Assembly: GCA_920105625.2 (NCBI GenBank) | Contig: OV050030.1 | Coordinates: 254,975,889 to 255,039,888, forward strand | Source of the DNA: Clusia tigrina | Lineage: Eukaryota > Arthropoda > Insecta > Diptera > Clusiidae | Direction of reading: 5' to 3' | Length of the DNA stretch: 64,000 bases | In this document: positions 11,824 to 23,500 of the stretch, piece after piece | Numbering within the stretch: position 1 is the stretch's first letter | Layout of the letters: every line of letters starts with the position of its first letter | Position numbers and translations under genes: made by a program | Notes under the pieces: generated by a model | Told to the model about the DNA's origin: nothing | What the model saw: the letters and a program-made list of their open reading frames with translations, nothing else | Database searches by the model: none

Positions 11824-13000
11824 ATGTTGCAAACTTTGATAGCTGTAGGACGTACCGAATAGAAGTTAGGGCCATTTGAAGTTTGATCAGTGTTTGATTT
11901 GAGACTCAAGGGTAGCATAGCTTTGAGCGATAGCTTAAATTGACAAGAGGCTCGAGTACTTTATTGTTGCAAAATTTCAAGGTTTTATGACGCTCCAGTA
12001 AAAAGTTACAAGCATTTGTATGTTGCAAACTTTGATAGGTGTAGGACGTACCGTTTCGAAGTTAGGGCCATTTGAAGTTTTATCAGAATTTGATTTGGGA
12101 CTCAAGGGTAGCATAGCTTTGAGCGATAGCTTAAATTGACAAGAGGCTCGAGTACTTTATAGTTACAAAATTTCAAGGTTTTATGACGCTCCAGTAAAAA
12201 GTTACGAGCATTTGTATGTTGCAAACTTTGATAGGAGTAGGATGTACCGTATAGAAGTTAGGGCCATTTGAAGTTTTATCAGTGTTTGATTTGGGACTCA
12301 AGGGTAGCATGGCTCTGAGCGATAGCTTCAATTCACAAGAGGCTCGAGTACTTTATAGTTACAAAATTTCAAGGTTTTATGACGCTCCAGTAAAAAGTTA
12401 CAAGCATTTGTATGCTGCAAACATTGATAGCTGTAGGACGTACCGTATATAAGTTAGGGCCATTTGATGTTTTATCAGTGTTTGATTTGGGACTCAAGGG
12501 GTAGCATAGCTTTGAGCGAGAGCTTAAATTGACAAGAGGCTCGAGTACTTTATTGTTACAAAATATCAAGGTTTTATGACGCTCCAGTAAAAAGCTACGA
12601 GCATTTGTATGTTGCAAACTTTGATAGGAGTAGGACGTACCGTATAGAAGTTAGGGCCATTTGAAGTTTTATCAGTGTTTGATTTGAGACTCAAGGGTAG
12701 CATAGCTTTGAGCGATAGCTTAAATTGACAAGAGGCTCGAGTACTTTATTGTTACAAAATTTCAAGGTTTTATGACGCTCCAGTAAACAGTTACGAGCAT
12801 TTGTATGTTGCAAACTTTGATAGCTGTAGGACGTACCGAATAGAAGTTAGGGCCATTTGAAGTTTTATCAGTGTTTGATTTGGGACTCAAGGGTAGCATA
12901 GCTTTGAGCGATAGCTTAAGTTGACAAGAGGCTCGAGTACTTTACTGCAACAAAATTTCAAGGTTTTATGACGCTCCAGTAATAAGTTACAAGCATTTGT

Positions 13001-15352
13001 ATGTTGCAAAGTTTGATAGATGCAGGACGTACCGTATAGAAGTTAGGGCCATTTGAAGTTTTATCAGTGTTTAATTTGGGACTCAAGGGTAGCATAGCTT
13101 TGAGCGATAGCTTAAATTGACAAGAGGCTTGAGCACTTTATTGTTACAAAATTTCAAGGTTTTATGACGCTCCAGTAAAAAGTTACAAGCATTTGTATGT
13201 TGCAAACTTTGATAGTTGTAGGACGTACCATATAGAAGTTAGGGCCATTTGAAGTTTTATCAGTGTTTGATTTGGGACTCAAGGGTAGCATAGCTTGGAG
13301 CGATAGCTTAAATTTACAAGAGGCTCGAGTACTTTATTGTTTCAAAATGTCAAGGTTTTATGACGCTCCAGTATAAAGTTACAAGCATTTGTATGTTGCA
13401 AACTTTCATAGGTGTAGGACGTACCGTATAGAAGTTAGGGCCATTTGAAGTTCTATCATTGTTTGATTTGGGACTCAAGGGTAGCATAGCTTTGAGCGAT
13501 AGCTTAAGTTGACAAGAGGCTCGAGTACTTTGCTGCAACAAAATTTCAAGGTTTTATGACGCTCCAGTAATAAGTTACAAGCATTTGTATGTTGCAAAGT
13601 TTGATAGATGCAGGACGTACCGTATAGAAGTTAGGGCCATTTGAAGTTTTATCAGTGTTTGATTTGGGACTCAAGGGTAGCATAGCTTTGAGCGCTAGCT
13701 TAAATTGACAAGAGGCTTGAGTACTTTATTATTACAAAATTTCCAGGTTTTATGACGCTCCAGTAAAAAGTTACAAGCATTTGTATTTTGCAAACTTTGA
13801 TAGTTGTAGGACGTACCATATAGAAGTTAGGGCCATTTGAAGTTTTATCAGTGTTTGATTTGGGACTCAAGGGTAGCATAGCTTGGAGCGATAGCTTAAA
13901 TTTACAAGAGGCTCGAGTACTTTATTGTTTCAAAATGTCAAGGTTTTATGACGCTCCAGTATAAAGTTACAAGCATTTGTATGTTGCAAACTTTCATAGG
14001 TGTAGGACGTACCGTATAGAAGTTAGGGCCATTTGAAGTTTTATCAGTGTTTGATTTGGGACTCAAGGGTAGCATAGCTTTGAGTGATAGCTTAAATTGA
14101 CAAGAGGCTCGAGTACTTTATTGTTACAAAATTTCAAGATTTTATGACGCTCCAGTAAAAAGTTACAAGTATTTGTATGTTGCAAACTTTGATAGGTGTA
14201 GGACGTATCGTACAGAAGTTAGGGCCATTTGAAGTTTTATCAGTGTTTGATTTGGAACTCAAGGGTAGCATAGCTTTGAGCGATAGCTTAAATTGACAAG
14301 AGGCTCGAGTACTTTATTGTTGCAAAATTTCAAGGTTTTATGACGCTCCAGTAAAAAGTTACAAGCATTTTGTATCTTGCAAACTTTGATAAGTGTAGGA
14401 CGTCCGTATAGAAGTTAGGGCCATTTGAAGTTTTATCAGTGTTTGATTTGAGACTCAAGGGTAGCATAGCTTTGAGCGATAGCTTAAATTGACAAGAGGC
14501 TCGAGTACTTTATTGTTGCAAAATTTCAAGGTTTTATGACGCTCCAGTAAAAAGTTACAAGCATTTGTATGTTGCAAACTTTGATAGGTGTAGGACGTAC
14601 CGTTTCGAAGTTAGGGCCATTTGAAGTTTTATCAGAATTTGATTTGGGACTCAAGGGTAGCATAGCTTTGAGCGATAGCTTAAATTGACAAGAGGCTCGA
14701 GTACTTTATAGTTACAAAATTTCAAGGTTTTGTGACGCTCCAGTAAAAAGTTACGAGCATTTGTATGTTGCAAACTTTGATAGGAGTAGGATGTACCGTA
14801 TAGAAGTTAGGGCCATTTGAAGTTTTATCAGTGTTTGATTTGGGACTCAAGGGTAGCATGGCTCTGAGGGATAGCTTCAATTCACAAGAGGCTCGAGTAC
14901 TTTATAGTTACAAAATTTCAAGGTTTTATGACGCTCCAGTAAAAAGTTACAAGCATTTGTATGCTGCAAACATTGATAGCTGTAGGACGTACCGTATATA
15001 AGTTAGGGCCATTTGAAGTTTTATCAGTGTTTGATTTGAGACTCAAGGGTAGCATAGCTTTGAGCGATAGCTTAAATTGACAAGAGGCTCGAGTACTTTA
15101 TTGGTTCAAAATTTCAAGGTTTTATGACGCTCCAGTAAAAAGTTACAAGCATTTGTATGTTGCAAACTTTGATAGGTGTAGGACGTACCGTTTCGAAGTT
15201 AGGGCCATTTGAAGTTTTATCAGTGTTTGATTTGGGACTCAAGGGTAGCATAGCTTTGACCGATAGCTTCAATTGACAAGAGGCTCGAGTACTTTATGGT
15301 TACAAATTTTCAAGGATCAATGACGTTCCAGTAAAAAGTTACAAGCATTTGT
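13001..15352 (+). repeat. 19-monomer segment, copy 2 (truncated to ~12 monomers)
   Basis: This segment repeats the order of 9272-11626: block C (13001-13784), then ACCATATAG at 13785, GAGTGATAGC near 14082, GTATCGTACAG, the ATCTTGCAAAC monomer with GACGTCCG, TTTCGAAG with CAGAATTTG, class c with the variant GCTCTGAGGG, class d, and GACCGATAGC with GGATCAATG. It differs from copy 1 by scattered single bases (for example TATTTTGCAAAC at the start of the 13785 monomer) and lacks the 10056 rearrangement. It runs directly into block B. Confidence 0.8.
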
Positions 15353-18300
15353 ATGTTGCAAACATTGATAGGTGTAGGACGTACCGTATAGAAGTTAGGG
15401 CCATTTGAAGTTTTATCAGTGTTTGATTTGGGACTCAAGGGTAGCATAGCTTTGAGCGATAGCTTAAATTGACAAGAGGCTCGAGTACTTTATTGTTGCA
15501 AAATTTCAAGGTTTTATGACGCTCCAGTAAAAAGTTACAAGCATTTTGTATGTTGCAAACTTTGATAAGTGTAGGACGTCCGTATAGAAGTTAGGGCCAT
15601 TTGAAGTTTTATCAGTGTTTGATTTGGGACTTAAGGGTAGCATAGCTTTGAGCGATAGCTCAAATTGACAAGAGGCTCGAGTACTTTATTGTTACAAAAT
15701 TTCAAGGTTTTATGACGCTCCAGTAAAAAGTTACGAGCATTTGTATGTTGCAAACTTTGATAGCTGTAGGACGTACCGAATAGAAGTTAGGGCCATTTGA
15801 TGTTTTATCAGCGTTTGATTTGGGACTCAAGAGTAGCATAGCTTTGACCGATAGCTTCAATTGACAAGAGGCTCGAGTACTTTATGGTTACAAAATTTCA
15901 AGGTTCTATGACGCTCCAGTAAAAAGTTACAAGCATTTGTATGTTGCAAACTTTGATAGGTGTAGGACATACCGTATAGAAGTTAGGGCCATTTGATGCT
16001 TTATCAGTGTTTGATTTGGGACTCAAGGGTAGCATTGCTTTGACCTATAGCTTCAATTGACAAGAGGCTCGAGTACTTTATGGTTACAAAATTTCAAGGT
16101 TCTATGACGCTCCAGTAAAAAGTTACAAGCATTTGTATGTTGCAAACTTTGATAGGTGTAGGACATACCGTATAGAAGTTAGGGCCATTTGATGTTTTAT
16201 CAGTGTTTGATTTGGGACTCAAGGGGTAGCATAGCTTTGAGCGAGAGCTTAAATTGACAAGAGGCTCGAGTACTTTATTGTTACAAAATATCAAGGTTTT
16301 ATGACGCTCCAGTAAAAAGCTACGAGCATTTGTATGTTGCAAACTTTGATAGGAGTAGGACGTACCGTATAGAAGTTAGGGCCATTTGAAGTTTTATCAG
16401 TGTTTGATTTGAGACTCAAGGGTAGCATAGCTTTGAGCGATAGCTTAAATTGACAAGAGGCTCGAGTACTTTATTGGTTCAAAATTTCAAGATTTTATGA
16501 CGCTCCAGTAAAAAGTTACAAGCATTTGTATGTTGCAAACTTTGATAGGTGTAGGACGTACCGTATAGAAGTTAGGGCCATTTGAAATTTTATCAGTGTT
16601 TGATTTGGGACTCAAGGGTAGCATAGCTTTGAGCGATAGCTTAAATTGACAAGAGAATCGAGAACTTTATTGTTACAAAATTTCAAGGTTTTATGACGCT
16701 CCAGTAAAAAGTTACAAGCTTTTGTATGTTGCAAACTTTGATAGGTGTAGGACGTACCGTATAGAAGTTAGGGCCATTTGAAGTTTTATCAGTGTTTGAT
16801 TTGGGACTCAAGGGTAGCATAGCTTTGAGCGATAGCTTAAATTGACAAGAGGCTCGAGTACTTTATTGTTGCAAAATTTCAAGGTTTTATGACGCTAGAG
16901 TAAAAAGTTACAAGCATTTGTATGTTGCAAACTTTGATAGGTGTAGGACGTACCGTATAGAAGTTAGGGCCATTTGAAGTTTTATCAGTGTTTGATTTGG
17001 GACTCAAGGGTAGCATAGCTTTGAGCGATAGCTTAAATTGACAAGAGGCCCGAGTACTTTATAGTTACAAAATTTCAAGGTTTTATGACGCTCCAGTAAA
17101 AAGTTACAAGCATTTGTATGTTGCAAACTTTGATAGGTGTAGGACGTACCGTATAGAAGTTAGGGCCATTTGAAGTTTTATCAGTGTTTGATTTGGGACT
17201 CAAGGGTAGCATAGCTTTGAGCGATAGCTTAGATTGACAAGAGACTCAAGTACTTTATTGTTACAAAATTTCAAAGTTTTATGACGCTCCAGTAAAAAGT
17301 TACAAGCATTTGTATGTTGCAAACTTTGATAGGTGTAGGACATACCGTATAGAAGTTAGGGCCATTTGAAGTTTTATCAGTGTTTGATTTGGGACTCAAG
17401 GGTAGCATAGCTTTGAGCGATAGCTTAAATTGACAAGAGGCTCGAGTACTTTATTGTTGCAAAATTTCAAGGTTTTATGACGCTCCAGTAAAAAGTTACA
17501 AGCATTTGTATGTTGCAAACTTTGATAGGTGTAGGACATACCGTATAGAAGTTAGGGCCATTTGATGTTTTATCAGTGTTTGATTTGGGACTCAAGGGGT
17601 AGCATAGCTTTGAGCGAGAGCTTAAATTGACAAGAGGCTCGAGTACTTTATTGTTACAAAATTTCAAGGTTTTATGAACCTCCAGTAAAAAGTTACAAGC
17701 ATTAGTATGTTGCAAACTTTGATAGGTGTAGGACGTACCGTATAGAAGTTAGGGCCATTTGAAGTTTTATCAGTGTTTGATTTGGGACTGAAGGGTAGCA
17801 TAGCTTTGAGCGATAGCTTAAATTGACAAGAGGCTCGAGCACTTTATAGTTACACAATTTCAAGGTTTTATGACGCTCCAGTAAAAAGTTACAAGCATTT
17901 GTATGCTGCAAACTTTGATAGCTGTAGGACGTACCGTATAGAAGTTAGGGCCATTTGAAGTTTTATCAGTGTTTGATTTGGGACTGAAGGGTAGCATAGC
18001 TTTCAGCGATAGCTTAAATTGACAAGAGGCTCGAGTACTTTATAGTTACACAATTTCAGGGTTTTATGACGCTCCAGTAAAAAGTTACAAGCATTTGTAT
18101 GCTGCAAACTTTGATAGCTGTAGGACGTACCGTATAGAAGTTAGGGCCATTTGAAGTTTTATCAGTGTTTGATTTGGGACTGAAGGGTAGCATAGCTTTG
18201 AGCGATAGCTTAAATTGACAAGAGGCTCGAGTACTTTATACTTACACAATTTCAAGGTTTTATGACGCTCCAGTAAAAAGTTACAAGCATATGTATGCTG

Positions 18301-18490
18301 CAAACTTTGATAGCTGTAGGACATACCGTATAGAAGTTAGGGCCACTTGAAGTTTTATCAGTGTTTGATTTGGGACTCAAGGGTAGCATAGCTTTGAGCG
18401 ATAGCTTAAGTTGACAAGAGGCTCGAGTACTTTACTGCAACAAAATTTCAAGGTTTTATGACGCTCCAGTAATAAGTTACAAGCATTTGT
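15353..18490 (+). repeat. Block B, second copy, with 589-bp insertion
   Basis: The order and rare markers match 4371-6919 at a displacement of 10982 bp: CATTTTGTATG at 4560 and 15542, and GCTTAGATTGAC near 6245 and 17227. From GGGACTGAAGG onward (6410 against 17981) the displacement becomes 11571 bp, so about 589 bp (three monomers, one of them 197 bp) are present here and absent from the first copy. The extra monomers carry AAGGGGTAGC, GCGAGAGC, ATGAACCTCC and CATTAGTATGTTG. The same extra monomers are present in the third copy near 40404-40850. Confidence 0.8.
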
Positions 18491-20530
18491 ATGTTGCAAA
18501 GTTTGATAGATGCAGGACGTACCGTATAGAAGTTAGGGCCATTTGAAGTTTTATCAGTGTTTAATTTGGGACTCAAGGGTAGCATAGCTTTGAGCGATAG
18601 CTTAAATTGACAAGAGGCTTGAGCACTTTATTGTTACAAAATTTCAAGGTTTTATGACGCTCCAGTAAAAAGTTACAAGCATTTGTATGTTGCAAACTTT
18701 GATAGTTGTAGGACGTACCATATAGAAGTTAGGGCCATTTGAAGTTTTATCGGTGTTTGATTTGGGACTCAAGGGTAGCATAGCTTGGAGCGATAGCTTA
18801 AATTTACAAGAGGCTCGAGTACTTTATTGTTTCAAAATGTCAAGGTTTTATGACGCTCCAGTATAAAGTTACAAACATTTGTATGTTGCAAACTTTCATA
18901 GGTGTAGGACGTACCGTATAGAAGTTAGGGCCATTTGAAGTTCTATCATTGTTTGATTTGGGACTCAAGGGTAGCATAGCTTTGAGCGATAGCTTAAGTT
19001 GACAAGAGGCTCGAGTACTTTGCTGCAACAAAATTTCAAGGTTTTATGACGCTCCAGTAATAAGTTACAAGCATTTGTATGTTGCAAAGTTTGATAGATG
19101 CAGGACGTACCGTATAGAAGTTAGGGCCATTTGAAGTTTTATCAGTGTTTGATTTGGGACTCAAGGGTAGCATAGCTTTGAGTGATAGCTTAAATTGACA
19201 AGAGGCTCGAGTACTTTATTGTTACAAAATTTCAAGATTTTATGACGCTCCAGTAAAAAGTTACAAGCATTTGTATGTTGCAAACTTTGATAGGTGTAGG
19301 ACGTATCGTACAGAAGTTAGGGCCATTTGAAGTTTTATCAGTGTTTGATTTGGAACTCAAGGGTAGCATAGCTTTGAGCGATAGCTTAAATTGACAAGAG
19401 GCTCGAGTACTTTATTGTTGCAAAATTTCAAGGTTTTATGACGCTCCAGTAAAAAGTTACAAGCATTTTGTATCTTGCAAACTTTGATAAGTGTAGGACG
19501 TCCGTATAGAAGTTAGGGCCATTTGAAGTTTTATCAGTGTTTGATTTGAGACTCAAGGGTAGCATAGCTTTGAGCGATAGCTTAAATTGACAAGAGGCTC
19601 GAGTACTTTATTGTTGCAAAATTTCAAGGTTTTATGACGCTCCAGTAAAAAGTTACAAGCATTTGTATGTTGCAAACTTTGATAGGTGTAGGACGTACCG
19701 TTTCGAAGTTAGGGCCATTTGAAGTTTTATCAGAATTTGATTTGGGACTCAAGGGTAGCATAGCTTTGAGCGATAGCTTAAATTGACAAGAGGCTCGAGT
19801 ACTTTATAGTTACAAAATTTCAAGGTTTTATGACGCTCCAGTAAAAAGTTACGAGCATTTGTATGTTGCAAACTTTGATAGGAGTAGGATGTACCGTATA
19901 GAAGTTAGGGCCATTTGAAGTTTTATCAGTGTTTGATTTGGGACTCAAGGATAGCATGGCTCTGAGCGATAGCTTCAATTCACAAGAGGCTCGAGTACTT
20001 TATAGTTACAAAATTTCAAGGTTTTATGACGCTCCAGTAAAAAGTTACAAGCATTTGTATGCTGCAAACATTGATAGCTGTAGGACGTACCGTATATAAG
20101 TTAGGGCCATTTGAAGTTTTATCAGTGTTTGATTTGAGACTCAAGGGTAGCATAGCTTTGAGCGATAGCTTAAATTGACAAGAGGCTCGAGTACTTTATT
20201 GGTTCAAAATTTCAAGGTTTTATGACGCTCCAGTAAAAAGTTACAAGCATTTGTATGTTGCAAACTTTGATAGGTGTAGGACGTACCGTTTCGAAGTTAG
20301 GGCCATTTGAAGTTTTATCAGTGTTTGATTTGGGACTCAAGGGTAGCATAGCTTTGACCGATAGCTTCAATTGACAAGAGGCTCGAGTACTTTATGGTTA
20401 CAAATTTTCAAGGTTCTATGACGCTCCAGTAAAAAGTTACAAGCATTTGTATGTTGCAAACATTGATAGGTGTAGGACGTACCGTATAGAAGTTAGGGCC
20501 ATTTGAAGTTTTATCAGTGTTTGATTTGGG
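18491..20530 (+). repeat. Block C/D, further copy
   Basis: Block C (GTTTGATAGATGC, then ACCATATAG, then AGTTCTATCATTG) is followed by block D from GAGTGATAGC near 19180, through GTATCGTACAG, the extra-T and missing-A pair, TTTCGAAG with CAGAATTTG, class c with CAAGGATAGCATGG, class d, and GACCGATAGC. It corresponds to 6920-8150 at a displacement of 11571 bp and to later copies in the 21-monomer unit. No unique DNA. Confidence 0.75.
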
Positions 20531-23500
20531 ACTCAAGTGTAGCATAGCTTTGAGCGATAGCTTAAATTGCCAAGAGGCTCGAGTACATTATTGTTGCAAA
20601 ATTTCAAGGTTTTATGACGCTCCAGTAAAAAGTTACAAGCATTTTGTATGTTGCAAACTTTGATAAGTGTAGGACGTCCGTATAGAAGTTAGGGCCATTT
20701 GAAGTTTTATCAGTGTTTGATTTGGGACTTAAGGGTAGCATAGCTTTGAGCGATAGCTCAAATTGACAAGAGGCTCGAGTACTTTATTGTTACAAAATTT
20801 CAAGGTTTTATGACGCTCCAGTAAAAAGTTACGAGCATTTGTATGTTGCAAACTTTGATAGCTGTAGGACGTACCGAATAGAAGTTAGGGCCATTTGAAG
20901 TTTTATCAGTGTTTGATTTGGGACTCAAGGGTAGCATAGCTTTGAGCGATAGCTTAAGTTGACAAGAGGCTCGAGTACTTTACTGCAACAAAATTTCAAG
21001 GTTTTATGACGCTCCAGTAATAAGTTACAAGCATTTGTATGTTGCAAAGTTTGATAGATGCAGGACGTACCGTATAGAAGTTAGGGCCATTTGAAGTTTT
21101 ATCAGTGTTTAATTTGGGACTCAAGGGTAGCATAGCTTTGAGCGATAGCTTAAATTGACAAGAGGCTTGAGCACTTTATTGTTACAAAATTTCAAGGTTT
21201 TATGACGCTCCAGTAAAAAGTTACAAGCATTTGTATGTTGCAAACTTTGATAGTTGTAGGACGTACCATATAGAAGTTAGGGCCATTTGAAGTTTTATCA
21301 GTGTTTGATTTGGGACTCAAGGGTAGCATAGCTTGGAGCGATAGCTTAAATTTACAAGAGGCTCGAGTACTTTATTGTTTCAAAATGTCAAGGTTTTATG
21401 ACGCTCCAGTATAAAGTTACAAGCATTTGTATGTTGCAAACTTTCATAGGTGTAGGACGTACCGTATAGAAGTTAGGGCCATTTGAAGTTCTATCATTGT
21501 TTGATTTGGGACTCAAGGGTAGCATAGCTTTGAGCGATAGCTTAAGTTGACAAGAGGCTCGAGTACTTTGCTGCAACAAAATTTCAAGGTTTTATGACGC
21601 TCCAGTAATAAGTTACAAGCATTTGTATGTTGCAAAGTTTGATAGATGCAGGACGTACCGTATAGAAGTTAGGGCCATTTGAAGTTTTATCAGTGTTTAA
21701 TTTGGGACTCAAGGGTAGCATAGCTTTGAGCGCTAGCTTAAATTGACAAGAGGCTTGAGTACTTTATTGTTACAAAATTTCAAGGTTTTATGACGCTCCA
21801 GTAAAAAGTTACAAGCATTTGTATGTTGCAAACTTTGATAGTTGTAGGACGTACCATATAGAAGTTAGGGCCATTTGAAGTTTTATCAGTGTTTGATTTG
21901 GGACTCAAGGGTAGCATAGCTTGGAGCGATAGCTTAAATTTACAAGAGGCTCGAGTACTTTATTGTTTCAAAATGTCAAGGTTTTATGACGCTCCAGTAT
22001 AAAGTTACAAGCATTTGTATGTTGCAAACTTTCATAGGTGTAGGACGTACCGTATAGAAGTTAGGGCCATTTGAAGTTTTATCAGTGTTTGATTTGGGAC
22101 TCAAGTGTAGCATAGCTTTGAGCGATAGCTTAAATTGCCAAGAGGCTCGAGTACATTATTGTTGCAAAATTTCAAGGTTTTATGACGCTCCAGTAAAAAG
22201 TTACAAGCATTTTGTATGTTGCAAACTTTGATAAGTGTAGGACGTCCGTATAGAAGTTAGGGCCATTTGAAGTTTTATCAGTGTTTGATTTGGGACTTAA
22301 GGGTAGCATAGCTTTGAGCGATAGCTCAAATTGACAAGAGGCTCGAGTACTTTATTGTTACAAAATTTCAAGGTTTTATGACGCTCCAGTAAAAAGTTAC
22401 GAGCATTTGTATGTTGCAAACTTTGATAGCTGTAGGACGTACCGAATAGAAGTTAGGGCCATTTGAAGTTTTATCAGTGTTTGATTTGGGACTCAAGGGT
22501 AGCATAGCTTTGAGCGATAGCTTAAGTTGACAAGAGGCTCGAGTACTTTACTGCAACAAAATTTCAAGGTTTTATGACGCTCCAGTAATAAGTTACAAGC
22601 ATTTGTATGTTGCAAAGTTTGATAGATGCAGGACGTACCGTATAGAAGTTAGGGCCATTTGAAGTTTTATCAGTGTTTAATTTGGGACTCAAGGGTAGCA
22701 TAGCTTTGAGCGATAGCTTAAATTGACAAGAGGCTTGAGCACTTTATTGTTACAAAATTTCAAGGTTTTATGACGCTCCAGTAAAAAGTTACAAGCATTT
22801 GTATGTTGCAAACTTTGATAGTTGTAGGACGTACCATATAGAAGTTAGGGCCATTTGAAGTTTTATCAGTGTTTGATTTGGGACTCAAGGGTAGCATAGC
22901 TTGGAGCGATAGCTTAAATTTACAAGAGGCTCGAGTACTTTATTGTTTCAAAATGTCAAGGTTTTATGACGCTCCAGTATAAAGTTACAAGCATTTGTAT
23001 GTTGCAAACTTTCATAGGTGTAGGACGTACCGTATAGAAGTTAGGGCCATTTGAAGTTCTATCATTGTTTGATTTGGGACTCAAGGGTAGCATAGCTTTG
23101 AGCGATAGCTTAAGTTGACAAGAGGCTCGAGTACTTTGCTGCAACAAAATTTCAAGGTTTTATGACGCTCCAGTAATAAGTTACAAGCATTTGTATGTTG
23201 CAAAGTTTGATAGATGCAGGACGTACCGTATAGAAGTTAGGGCCATTTGAAGTTTTATCAGTGTTTAATTTGGGACTCAAGGGTAGCATAGCTTTGAGCG
23301 CTAGCTTAAATTGACAAGAGGCTTGAGTACTTTATTGTTACAAAATTTCAAGGTTTTATGACGCTCCAGTAAAAAGTTACAAGCATTTGTATGTTGCAAA
23401 CTTTGATAGTTGTAGGACGTACCATATAGAAGTTAGGGCCATTTGAAGTTTTATCAGTGTTTGATTTGGGACTCAAGGGTAGCATAGCTTGGAGCGATAG

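Larger units (their letters stand above)
9272..13000 (+). repeat. 19-monomer segment, copy 1 (3729 bp)
   Basis: Monomers from 9272 recur from 13001. The displacement is 3729 bp at the left end (GTTTAATTTGG at 9340 and 13069) and 3726 bp further right. The 3-bp change is explained by the micro-rearrangement in the monomer at 10056. A rare double variant, GGATCAATGACGTTCC, occurs only at 11588 and 15314, which ties the two copies together. The part from 11824 to 12608 carries a short run of 5-mer HOR classes a, b and c and half of d, then switches to block B sequence (AAGGGGTAGC). Confidence 0.85.
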
